A program made the position numbers and the translations under genes. DNA of 6,161 nucleotides from Bacteroidia bacterium (GTDB lineage Bacteria > Bacteroidota > Bacteroidia > Bacteroidales > GCA-2748055): contig JAUVKN010000259.1 in NCBI GenBank assembly GCA_030596245.1, forward strand, positions 1 through 6,161, read 5' to 3'. This document shows, piece by piece, positions 1-6,161 of this stretch. The notes under the pieces were generated by a model, which was given only the letters and a program-made list of their open reading frames with translations, was not told the origin of the DNA and searched no databases. Every line of letters starts with the position of its first letter. The stretch's first letter is position 1.

Positions 1-445
1 ATCCCTCCACCAGGAGTGGTGTATCTTCCAATGAGACAACACGTTGTTTACTCATTGTCTGGAGAGGGTAAAGGACTCCAAATTGAGGTTGAAAATCCTC
101 AAAAACCTCCATGGAACATGCTCCGGCAGTATGCAGCCATATCCCTTTCCGATCCTGGAATTTCCGTACCACACTTAAAATGACCCTGTCGGGCACACAT
201 ATTATGAAGAAATCTGCACTGCGTGGAACCTCTTCCGGAACAGCTGTTCCAACACTACCCACCTCTTCTGCGAGTCTGGCTGAACATTCGTGGGTTCTGG
301 AATGTACACATGTAATGGAGTGCCCTGCAAAATGCAAGTGCCGGGAAATGTGTGTGGCCACATTCCCGGCACCAATCATTACAATATTGTAGGAATCAGT
401 AGATCCGATGACCTTTAAGTTAGAAGCAGTATTTATTCTCTTCAA
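1..445 (-). CDS. Rossmann-like / DUF2520 domain protein (partial, C-terminus beyond left edge)
   Basis: The open frame runs through the left edge of the window without a stop, giving about 148 residues of a protein that is usually around 250-270 long. It begins with a dinucleotide-binding Rossmann fold: strand NIVMIG, then the glycine loop GAGNVA (residues 25-30 from the TTG start), then IICVPD at 81-86. It continues into HTAG (105-108) and a GVLYPLQTMSK segment (123-133), the hallmark of the Rossmann-like/DUF2520 family (annotated elsewhere as F420-dependent NADP oxidoreductase-like). The substrate is unknown, and NAD(P) binding is inferred from the fold. The start is uncertain. An in-frame TGA lies at 446-448, so the only candidates are TTG at 445, which overlaps the upstream dehydrogenase gene by 26 bp, and ATG at 379, which would remove most of the first beta-strand and place the glycine loop at residue 3. 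TTG suits the fold better; ATG would leave a 40 bp gap. The gene probably rides at the end of the operon without a role in fatty-acid oxidation. Confidence 0.8.
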   Translation of the reverse strand, partial: MKRINTASNLKVIGSTDSYNIVMIGAGNVATHISRHLHFAGHSITCVHSRTHECSARLAEEVGSVGTAVPEEVPRSADFFIICVPDRVILSVVRKFQDRKGIWLHTAGACSMEVFEDFQPQFGVLYPLQTMSKQRVVSLEDTPLLVEG

Positions 446-2204
446 TCAAACGGTCGGCAATCCTTCTACGTGCTTCTTTCACATTTACACCTGCCACCGA
501 AGTGAAATGGGAGATCCCTTTTTCAAGCAGATCCCGTACCTCACCATATGCAAAGGAGTAGGTAGTATCGCTGGCAAATTTGCTGATGCGTGTTGCAGCA
601 TCGTATACAAATACATCCGCCATATCCTTGTAAAGTTTGATCTCCTCTTCACTTTTCAGAGACTCCATCTTCTTCAGGCGAAGTACCACTGATTCGGCCG
701 CATACACCTGAATGATGCAATCGGAGATATTGCTCAAAATCTCTTGCTCAAGACCCAGCTTGCGGGTGAATTTCTCAGAGACCGCTTTCAGCAACATCAG
801 AACCACCTTCTTGAAATTGGCAATATATTGATCCTTCTCCCCAAAATAGTCTTCAACTGCTACCGGAGTTCCATTCAGGTTTTTTACCTCTTCAAAAGCC
901 TTTTCCGCCTCTTCCATAATCGGAAGTACTCCTCTAGCTCCTTTTTTAAGGACACTATCCACCAGCAAAAGCCGGTTGATCTCATTGGTACCTTCAAAGA
1001 TCCTGTTGATCCTGGAATCGCGGTATCCCCGGTCAACCATCATCTCGGCTGAAAAACCCATTCCACCGTGGATCTGTACTGCTTCATCCGCAACATAATC
1101 CAGTGCCTCTGAACCAAATACCTTCATAGCAGCTGCCTCAATAGCAAAATGGTTGAAAGCCTCCATGGTGTTCCGGCCCTTATCATCTCCATTGGCCACA
1201 TAGTGTGCAATGGTATCATCAAGTGCCTGACTGGCGCGATAAACAGAGCATTCTGTAGCAAAAGTCCTGATCACCTGCTCAGCCAACTTATATTTGATGG
1301 CCCCGAATTGTGAAATCAGGCAATTGAACTGTTTTCTTTCGTTGGCATATCCAACCGACTGGTTGATGGCAGTTTTTGCCGATCCGATCACATTGGCTCC
1401 CAGTTTGATCCTTCCCATATGGAGGATATTCAGCGCGATCCTGAATCCTTCCCCACGCTTTCCAAGCTGGTTCTCAACAGGCACTTTGCAATCGTTAAAG
1501 AATATCTGACGGGTGGATGAACCTTTTATTCCCATCTTTTTCTCTTCGGGATTAAAGGTAATTCCCGGGAAATCACGCTCCACAATGAATGCACTCAATA
1601 CCCGGTCGTTGTCGATCTTAGCAAAAACGGTCATTACATCTGCAAATCCACCATTGGTGATCCACATCTTCGCACCATTAAGGATGTAATGTTGTCCGTC
1701 TTCTGACAACACTGCCTTGGTGGTACCGGAGTTGGCATCCGAACCCGCTCCTGGCTCAGTCAGGCAATAAGCTCCAACCAATTCTCCAGTGGCCAATTTG
1801 GGAATGTATTTAGCTTTCTGCTCCTCACTCCCGTAATAGAGAATGGGCAGCGTACCAATACCGGTGTGACATGAGAATGCTACGGCAAAGGAATAACCGG
1901 CTCCCAGCACCTCACTTGCATACATGGTGGTAATAAAGGATTGCCCGAATCCGTCATACTCCTTCGGAATGGCAATACCCAGCAATCCCAATTCGCCCGA
2001 TTTCCCAAGCAGCTCCCTCATTAATCCCTCCTCCTGGGCATCAATGCGGTCTATTGCAGGAAAGACCTCCGTCTCCAGAAAATCCTGGCAACTCTGACCA
2101 ATCATTCGTTGCTCTTCATCTAATTCTTCAGGGATAAAAACATCGGCCGGATCGGTCTCCTTTACCAGGAACTCACCACCGGTAATTAATCTTTTGTTCT
2201 CCAT
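420..2204 (-). CDS. acyl-CoA dehydrogenase, VLCAD-like with C-terminal extension
   Basis: This 594-residue flavoprotein should oxidise acyl-CoA to trans-2-enoyl-CoA, the first step of beta-oxidation, and pass electrons to EtfAB. Residues 30-140 form the N-terminal helical domain. The middle beta domain carries AYCLTEPGAGSD (145-156) and WITNGG (181-186), which contact FAD and substrate. The C-terminal helical domain has ERKQF (289-293), IHGGMGF (378-384) and RIFEGTNEINR (401-411). Glu404 in FEGT aligns with the catalytic base of medium- and very-long-chain dehydrogenases. Ordinary family members end near residue 400; here about 175 further helical residues follow, as in VLCAD/ACAD9, where the extension serves in dimer and membrane association. 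Chain-length preference cannot be read with certainty, although the architecture points to long chains. The ATG start matches the typical N-terminus of Bacteroidota homologues (GGEFLVKET, then FIPEELDEEQ). It lies 63 bp downstream of the CCG-domain gene, the widest gap in the cluster. No key residue appears missing. Confidence 0.95.
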   Translation of the reverse strand: MENKRLITGGEFLVKETDPADVFIPEELDEEQRMIGQSCQDFLETEVFPAIDRIDAQEEGLMRELLGKSGELGLLGIAIPKEYDGFGQSFITTMYASEVLGAGYSFAVAFSCHTGIGTLPILYYGSEEQKAKYIPKLATGELVGAYCLTEPGAGSDANSGTTKAVLSEDGQHYILNGAKMWITNGGFADVMTVFAKIDNDRVLSAFIVERDFPGITFNPEEKKMGIKGSSTRQIFFNDCKVPVENQLGKRGEGFRIALNILHMGRIKLGANVIGSAKTAINQSVGYANERKQFNCLISQFGAIKYKLAEQVIRTFATECSVYRASQALDDTIAHYVANGDDKGRNTMEAFNHFAIEAAAMKVFGSEALDYVADEAVQIHGGMGFSAEMMVDRGYRDSRINRIFEGTNEINRLLLVDSVLKKGARGVLPIMEEAEKAFEEVKNLNGTPVAVEDYFGEKDQYIANFKKVVLMLLKAVSEKFTRKLGLEQEILSNISDCIIQVYAAESVVLRLKKMESLKSEEEIKLYKDMADVFVYDAATRISKFASDTTYSFAYGEVRDLLEKGISHFTSVAGVNVKEARRRIADRLIEENKYCF

Positions 2205-2220
2205 TGTTATTGTTTTTACT

Positions 2221-2261
2221 CGCTTCGCTCGCGTTAATTAAACCGCTTCGCGATTGTTAAT
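2221..2261. repeat. imperfect 18 bp direct repeat with GCGAAGC mini-hairpin heptamers
   Basis: Two 18 bp copies lie at 2221-2238 and 2244-2261 with a 23 bp period. Read on the minus (coding) strand, each has the form ATTAAC, four variable bases, GCGAAGCG; 14 of 18 positions agree and the four differences are contiguous. The heptamer GCGAAGC in each copy is a sequence known to fold as an unusually stable DNA mini-hairpin with a GAA loop. The pair occupies most of the 63 bp gap before the acyl-CoA dehydrogenase start. It could be an operator for a dimeric regulator, an RNA processing or attenuation element, or a small dispersed repeat; the sequence does not decide between these. Confidence 0.6.
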
Positions 2262-2267
2262 AGTTAT

Positions 2268-3068
2268 TTATAATTCCAGGGCCTGTGCTACCAGTTCTGC
2301 AATATCATAAGCCTTCACACTATCTTCTTTGTTCTTATACTTGATACCATCAGTCATCATCACCATGCAATAGGGACAAGCTGTGGCAATGATATCTGCA
2401 CCGGTACCAAGGGCCTCTTCAGTCCGCTCGATAAAGACCTCCTTTTCTCCCTTTTCAGCCTCTTTGAACATCTGTCCGCCTCCAGCACCACAACATAGTG
2501 CAAAACTCATGTTTCTGCCCATCTCTTTTTTTGTGGCGGCGAGCGCATCCAGCACCTGTCGGGGTGCCTTATATTCTTTATTGGCGCGGCCCAGATAGCA
2601 GGGATCATGAAATGTAATGGTGCTTCCTTCCAATGCATCACCAGGAATATTAAGCGATCCGTCTGAAATACGGTCACGAAGAAATTGGGTATGATGGATC
2701 ACCTCATACCTGCCCCCCAGATCGGAATATTCATTTTTGAATGTATTGTAGGCATGTGGATCACAGGTAAGGATCTTTTTGACTTCATAACTCTCAAAGA
2801 TCTCAATGTTCATCAATGCCTGCATCTGGTATAGCATTTCATTGCCAGCACGGCGAGCCACATCACCGCTGGATGATTCCTCTGTACCCAGTACTGCATA
2901 GGAAGTTCCGATGAAATCCAAGACTTTAACAAATGACCTTGATACATGCTTGTAACGGTCATCAAATGCTCCCGCACTACCTACCCATAAAAGGTATTCA
3001 GGTTTTTCGCCTTTTGCCAAAAGATCTGCCAGTACGGGCACCTCAACTTTTCTCTGCTTCGTTTCCAT
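2268..3068 (-). CDS. HdrB-like CCG-domain (Fe-S)-binding protein, N-terminal CCG domain cysteine-less
   Basis: This 266-residue soluble protein has two CCG (DUF224/HdrB) domains, the module that binds non-cubane 4Fe-4S clusters in heterodisulfide reductase. The C-terminal domain is complete: Cys157 in HDPCYLGR, Cys192-Cys193 in LCCGAGGGQMF, and Cys231/Cys234 in ACPYC. The N-terminal domain keeps its surroundings (VGSAGAFDDR from 29, GTEESSSGD from 61, TCDPHAYN from 101), but the expected cysteines are Ser31, Ser66-Ser67, Asp103 and Ala106. Only an off-register Cys102 remains nearby. One cluster is therefore predicted instead of two. Its start lies 2 bp beyond the stop of the membrane Fe-S subunit gene, so the two are almost certainly co-translated partners, equivalent to the C-terminal half of fused EtfAB:menaquinone oxidoreductases. 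The likely role is to relay electrons from EtfAB to the 4Fe-4S clusters of the partner. Related families (LutA, GlpC-like, SdhE) share the fold, but the neighbours favour the Etf-linked role. Confidence 0.9.
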   Translation of the reverse strand: METKQRKVEVPVLADLLAKGEKPEYLLWVGSAGAFDDRYKHVSRSFVKVLDFIGTSYAVLGTEESSSGDVARRAGNEMLYQMQALMNIEIFESYEVKKILTCDPHAYNTFKNEYSDLGGRYEVIHHTQFLRDRISDGSLNIPGDALEGSTITFHDPCYLGRANKEYKAPRQVLDALAATKKEMGRNMSFALCCGAGGGQMFKEAEKGEKEVFIERTEEALGTGADIIATACPYCMVMMTDGIKYKNKEDSVKAYDIAELVAQALEL

Positions 3069-3070
3069 AC

Positions 3071-4408
3071 CTATTGGCTCTTATCATTAACCACAATATC
3101 CTCTGCCCATAACATCCGGTCCTCCTGGGAGAACTGCCAGGGTGCACCATTGTTCTCGATGTTGGAGAAAATAGAATTCAACTCACTGGGAGCAGCCGAT
3201 TCCTCCATCACCAGATACCGCCTCATTCCCACAATCAAAGCAGGCTGATTAATGTTTATGGGGCACTCTTGAGCACATGCGTTACACAAGGTGCAGGCCC
3301 ACAATTCCTCTTCCGAAATGTAGTCTCTGATCAGTGACTTTTCATCGGAGTATTCTGCGCCATTTTTTACCAATCCGGGACCTTTCTCCTTCATCCTTGC
3401 CCTTACATCCATTACGATCTTTCTGGGCGATAATTTCTTGCCGGTAATATTGGCCGGGCAGACCGATGTGCATCGGCCACATTCGGTACATGCCAGTGAA
3501 TCAAGGTAATTTTTCCAGGTAACATCCTCCACATCAAGAACCCCAAATCTTTCCGGGGTCTCCTCCTCTGCTGCTTCTCCCTCAGGAGGGGATGCAAATG
3601 CCTGGTCCGGATCCATCATGATCTTCACCTCTTTGGTGATGCTCTCCATGGTATCCAGTTTTCCCAGGGGCTCAAGCCTGCTCAGAAAGACATTGGGAAC
3701 TGACATGAACACATGGAAATGTTTGGAATAGGGCAGGTAGTTGGCGAAGATGAATACAAGTAAAATATGGATCCACCAGTTGACCTGGTACAACAGTTCG
3801 CTGGTATGAGCCCCTGCATCGATCCGGGAAGCAAGGAGCTGACTCACAGGGTAAACTCCTTCAAGTCCATGACCTGCCTGCTGCGTCGCAAGTACATAAT
3901 AAGTATTCATTCCCAGGAGCGATAACATCAGCACCAGGATGATGGTGAGCGCCACATTGGCATCCAGATGGGAAATATGTTTCATTTCGATTCCAGAGAA
4001 CCGCTTTACATTCAGGAATATTCTGCGGGCCAGGAACACAATAATGGCCAGGGCAATGACCAGGGCAAAAATATCTCCGGAAGCCATAATGATATTATAC
4101 ACAGCTCCAAGGAAAGAGAGTACCCTCTCCTGGCCTGTCAAACCATCGATCACCATCTCTAAGCTTCCAATGAGGATCACTAAAAATCCCCAGAAAACCA
4201 GGGCGTGCAGCAATCCTAAAATGGGTCTGCGAAAGATCTTGGTCTGGCCAATAGCCACCTCAAGCATGACACCAATACGTCGTCCGATCTGCTTCACGGG
4301 AAATCCTCCCCTGGTGATCTTAAAGAACCCTACATACCTGCGTGTCGTATAGCCAAAAGCCAGTAAGGTGACCAGTAATGTAGCCAGGAAAATAAACTGT
4401 TTTTCCAT
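3071..4408 (-). CDS. membrane-bound heme b / 2x[4Fe-4S] oxidoreductase subunit (HdrC/EMO-like, NarI-like membrane domain)
   Basis: The 445-residue protein has a membrane half and an iron-sulfur half. Hydrophobic segments lie near residues 4-20, 64-86, 103-127, 151-173 and 209-226, a NarI-like arrangement of about five helices. His68 (GLLHALVFWGF), His214 (WWIHILLVF), and His230/His232 (SKHFHVF) are candidate heme b ligands. An acidic, proline-rich linker (about 266-290) leads to a ferredoxin-like domain with two motifs: CTECGRCTSVCPAN (Cys307, 310, 313, 317) and CTLCNACAQECP (Cys372, 375, 378, 382). Both have the complete CxxCxxCxxxC pattern for two 4Fe-4S clusters, as in HdrC. The inferred role is to take electrons from the CCG-domain partner and reduce menaquinone through heme b, coupling EtfAB to the respiratory chain. 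It lies 20 bp downstream of etfA and 2 bp upstream of the CCG gene. Fused homologues in syntrophic fatty-acid oxidisers (EMO, DUF224) carry these domains and the CCG domains in one chain. The quinone type is inferred from the lineage. Confidence 0.92.
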   Translation of the reverse strand: MEKQFIFLATLLVTLLAFGYTTRRYVGFFKITRGGFPVKQIGRRIGVMLEVAIGQTKIFRRPILGLLHALVFWGFLVILIGSLEMVIDGLTGQERVLSFLGAVYNIIMASGDIFALVIALAIIVFLARRIFLNVKRFSGIEMKHISHLDANVALTIILVLMLSLLGMNTYYVLATQQAGHGLEGVYPVSQLLASRIDAGAHTSELLYQVNWWIHILLVFIFANYLPYSKHFHVFMSVPNVFLSRLEPLGKLDTMESITKEVKIMMDPDQAFASPPEGEAAEEETPERFGVLDVEDVTWKNYLDSLACTECGRCTSVCPANITGKKLSPRKIVMDVRARMKEKGPGLVKNGAEYSDEKSLIRDYISEEELWACTLCNACAQECPININQPALIVGMRRYLVMEESAAPSELNSIFSNIENNGAPWQFSQEDRMLWAEDIVVNDKSQ

Positions 4409-4428
4409 AAGTTGAGGATTGATTTGCC

Positions 4429-5397
4429 TTACTGGGCCCTGGCAGCTTTGATTTCTGTGATTAGTTCAGGCAGTACCTTCAGGGCATCTCCTACGATGCC
4501 GTAATCGGCTGCTTCAAAAATGGGGGCGTCCTTATCTGTGTTGACGGCCACAATACATTTGGATGAACTCACTCCTGCAAGGTGCTGGATAGCTCCGGAA
4601 ATTCCAAATGCAAAGTAGAGATTAGGTGCAATGATCTTACCAGTCTGCCCGGTATGCTCTTCGTGAGGACGCCATCCTTCATCGGAGACGGGCCTGGAGC
4701 ACGCAGTGGCAGCTTCAAGCACCTCTGCCAGTTCTTCAATGGGACCCCAGTTATCAGATGACTTCATTCCTCTTCCGCCGGAGATGACCACCTCTGCATC
4801 GGAAAGCAACAACTTGCCTTCCTGTTTCTGTACATCCTTGATGGTGGTTTTTGCTCCAGCAACATCCACACCCGGATCAAAGGATTCCACAGATGCTGAT
4901 CCACCTGTTTCGGCAATCTCAAAAGAATTCTGAGCCAGTGTCAGAACAGCCGGGTCGGAAAGGATCTTCACTTTTGCAAAAGCTTTACCGCTGAATACTT
5001 TCTTGAGGACCACCAGGGGATTGGCAGATTCCGGCAGTGCAGTAACACCAGCTGCCAGGCCTGCTTTTAATCTGACGGATAGCCTGGGAGCAATGGCTTT
5101 CCCCGTGTTGTTTTGAGCCATCACCAGAACCTTTGCCCCGGTTTTTCCCATGGCTGCGGCAATAATACTGGTATAAACCTGGTTATCCAGGCCTTCGGGT
5201 GCTCCATCCACATTCAGGACACTGGTTGCACCGTAGGCACCCAGTTTTGACAGTTCATCCTGTTGCACATTCCCAATTGACAGAGCGGTAACACTTCCGC
5301 CTATCATACCCGCTACAGCGGAGGCATAGGATACCAGTTCGTAGGAAAGTTTTTTGAATTTCCCATCCCAGTTCTCTGTATAAACTAATACTGACAT
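4429..5397 (-). CDS. etfA: electron transfer flavoprotein, alpha subunit
   Basis: This 322-residue protein is the alpha subunit of the EtfAB heterodimer, which carries electrons from acyl-CoA dehydrogenases to a membrane oxidoreductase. Its length is normal for the family. The N-terminal half is the alpha/beta ETF domain. The C-terminal half is the FAD-binding domain, with SGGRGMKSSDNW (206-217), ACSRPVSDEGW (232-242, including the conserved Arg235), HTGQTGK (248-254), GISGAIQHLAG (265-275) and APIFEAADYGIVGD (291-304); all the usual isoalloxazine and ADP contact segments are present. It begins 29 bp after the etfB stop and is followed by the membrane Fe-S subunit, so the electron donor, carrier and acceptor are encoded together. 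The ATG start matches the common MSVLVYTE-type N-terminus. Nothing in the sequence suggests truncation or a fused ferredoxin domain. Whether this Etf is canonical or bifurcating is not settled by the alpha subunit alone; the dehydrogenase and quinone-reductase neighbours favour non-bifurcating transfer. Confidence 0.97.
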   Translation of the reverse strand: MSVLVYTENWDGKFKKLSYELVSYASAVAGMIGGSVTALSIGNVQQDELSKLGAYGATSVLNVDGAPEGLDNQVYTSIIAAAMGKTGAKVLVMAQNNTGKAIAPRLSVRLKAGLAAGVTALPESANPLVVLKKVFSGKAFAKVKILSDPAVLTLAQNSFEIAETGGSASVESFDPGVDVAGAKTTIKDVQKQEGKLLLSDAEVVISGGRGMKSSDNWGPIEELAEVLEAATACSRPVSDEGWRPHEEHTGQTGKIIAPNLYFAFGISGAIQHLAGVSSSKCIVAVNTDKDAPIFEAADYGIVGDALKVLPELITEIKAARAQ

Positions 5398-5426
5398 ATA
5401 TTGAAAAGGTTAGTTACGTTAGTAAA

Positions 5427-6161
5427 TTATAGGACTTTAGCCTCATTTTGCAGGAGATTCACCAGTTCCTTCACATTGTCAGCCTCAATCATTTTACACG
5501 GTGCTTTAGGCTCCGGCATTACATACTCCTGGTAAGCGGTGAGCTTTTCAGCCTCAACGACGGGTACCACCTGAAGCGGCTTTTTCCTGGCCATCATGAT
5601 CCCGCGCATGGCCGCAATCCTGGGCTCTTTGGCAATTCCTTTCTGTACCACACCAACAAAGGGTGCAGGAACGGAAACCTCCTCCCTGCCACCGTCAATA
5701 TCCCGGGTGATTAAAACCTCTCCATTATCTATTCGCAATCCTGAGATGGCTGAGACGGAAGGAATATCAAGCATTTCTGACACCATTCCCCCTACAGCAG
5801 ATCCATTATAGTCACTGGATTCAATACCGCAGAGTATCACATCAAATTCACCATTTTTTATCACTGAAGCAAGCTGAGCTGCTACAAAATGGGCATCACC
5901 AGTCTCCGAATCAACCCTGATGGCATCGTCGGCGCCAATTGCCAGAGCTTTTCTGAGGGTGGGTTCTGCTCCTGCCGGGCCAACCGTTACAACGGTTACA
6001 TTTGAGACCGCATTGGAGGTGTCCTCCTTCAATTCCATGGCCCTGGTCAGTGCCAGTTCATCCCACGGATTAATGATCCATTGTACTCCGCTATCATCAA
6101 AGGAAGTATTTTCACTCGAAAACTTCACCTTGGTGGTGGTGTCGGGGACATTGCTAATACA
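5427..6161 (-). CDS. etfB: electron transfer flavoprotein, beta subunit (5' end beyond right edge)
   Basis: The frame is open through the right edge. The visible protein is 244 residues beginning CISNVPDTTTKVKF, which matches the EtfB N-terminus after an initial MKILV-like stretch, so only about five residues are missing. A GTG at 6126-6128 lies in frame but would remove the conserved first strand and the CISNVPDTTTK loop, so it is an internal valine codon. Numbering from the first visible Cys, landmarks are NPWDE (31-35), the nucleotide-binding stretch GPAGAEPTLRKALAIGADDA (61-80), CGIESSDYNGSAVGG (111-125), and the ETF-beta signature from TRDIDGG (152-158) through KEPRIAAM (178-185) to ARKKP (191-195). 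The subunit binds AMP, or a second FAD in bifurcating types, and docks onto the acyl-CoA dehydrogenase. It is the first gene seen in the cluster, and its promoter must lie outside the window. Confidence 0.96.
   Translation of the reverse strand, partial: CISNVPDTTTKVKFSSENTSFDDSGVQWIINPWDELALTRAMELKEDTSNAVSNVTVVTVGPAGAEPTLRKALAIGADDAIRVDSETGDAHFVAAQLASVIKNGEFDVILCGIESSDYNGSAVGGMVSEMLDIPSVSAISGLRIDNGEVLITRDIDGGREEVSVPAPFVGVVQKGIAKEPRIAAMRGIMMARKKPLQVVPVVEAEKLTAYQEYVMPEPKAPCKMIEADNVKELVNLLQNEAKVL

Noticed and set aside
121..180. Apparent frameshift in the DUF2520 gene near the KFQDRKGIWLHTAG segment
   Set aside because: A recount of the bases showed one continuous frame; the apparent shift came from misreading one G.
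111..1509. Plus-strand open frames at 111-392, 408-692, 744-1052 and 1294-1509
   Set aside because: They lie antisense to the DUF2520 and acyl-CoA dehydrogenase genes, match no recognisable family, and have low-complexity Ser/Pro/Ile/Leu-rich translations typical of antisense frames.
2205..2267. Rho-independent terminator or promoter between the CCG gene and the dehydrogenase gene
   Set aside because: The repeats are direct, not a long inverted repeat followed by a T-run, and no Bacteroidota-type TAnnTTTG promoter element was found there.
2268..4408. Heterodisulfide reductase of methanogens (HdrBC)
   Set aside because: The cysteine motifs resemble HdrB/HdrC, but the neighbours are etfAB and an acyl-CoA dehydrogenase, and one CCG domain lacks its ligands; an Etf-linked quinone reductase fits better.
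5398..5426. Possible palindrome in the etfB-etfA gap (TTAGTTACGTTAGTAA)
   Set aside because: The arms do not pair when checked base by base; it is a short AT-rich partial repeat.
2383..5811. Other open frames inside the Fe-S, etfA and etfB genes (2383-2598, 3412-3597, 3939-4352, 3968-4162, 4706-4933, 5448-5714, 5596-5811)
   Set aside because: All are nested in strongly supported genes and have no family signature of their own.
4429..6161. Electron-bifurcating EtfAB
   Set aside because: The neighbours form a route to a quinone, with no NADH- or ferredoxin-linked partner in view, and I could not establish bifurcation-specific residues by reading alone. It remains possible but unsupported.

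Overview
The window is a tightly packed, single-direction gene cluster read entirely on the minus strand, so transcription runs from high to low coordinates. In transcriptional order it holds etfB (its first few codons lie beyond the right edge), etfA, a membrane-bound heme/iron-sulfur oxidoreductase subunit, an HdrB-like CCG-domain protein, a VLCAD-like acyl-CoA dehydrogenase, and the start of a Rossmann-fold/DUF2520 protein that runs off the left edge. Gaps between genes are 29, 20, 2 and 63 bp, and the last junction either overlaps by 26 bp or has a 40 bp gap depending on the start used. No terminator or promoter could be recognised inside the window, so one operon is the simplest reading.

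The protein sequences (the NPWDE-type EtfB N-terminus, the acyl-CoA dehydrogenase starting with a GGEFLVKET-like segment, and the split HdrC-like/HdrB-like pair) resemble those of Bacteroidota, probably an environmental Bacteroidales/Marinilabiliales-type organism. Gene starts also lack strong Shine-Dalgarno sequences, as is usual in that phylum. The assignment rests on remembered family resemblance, not on a search.

The genes read as a fatty-acid beta-oxidation electron-transfer module. The dehydrogenase oxidises acyl-CoA to enoyl-CoA and reduces EtfAB. EtfAB would pass electrons to the CCG/4Fe-4S proteins, which deliver them through a NarI-like heme-b membrane domain to menaquinone. This would replace the classical ETF:ubiquinone oxidoreductase and corresponds to a two-gene version of the EtfAB:menaquinone oxidoreductase (EMO, DUF224) type known as a fused protein from syntrophic fatty-acid oxidisers.

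The most unusual point is in the HdrB-like subunit. Its C-terminal CCG domain has every cluster cysteine, while its N-terminal CCG domain keeps the surrounding sequence but has Ser, Ser-Ser, Asp and Ala at the cysteine positions. Also notable are an 18 bp direct repeat carrying the GCGAAGC mini-hairpin heptamer just upstream of the dehydrogenase gene, and the partial DUF2520 gene at the left edge. No mobile element, CRISPR array, tRNA or rRNA was seen, and no stretch over 300 bp lacks a gene.
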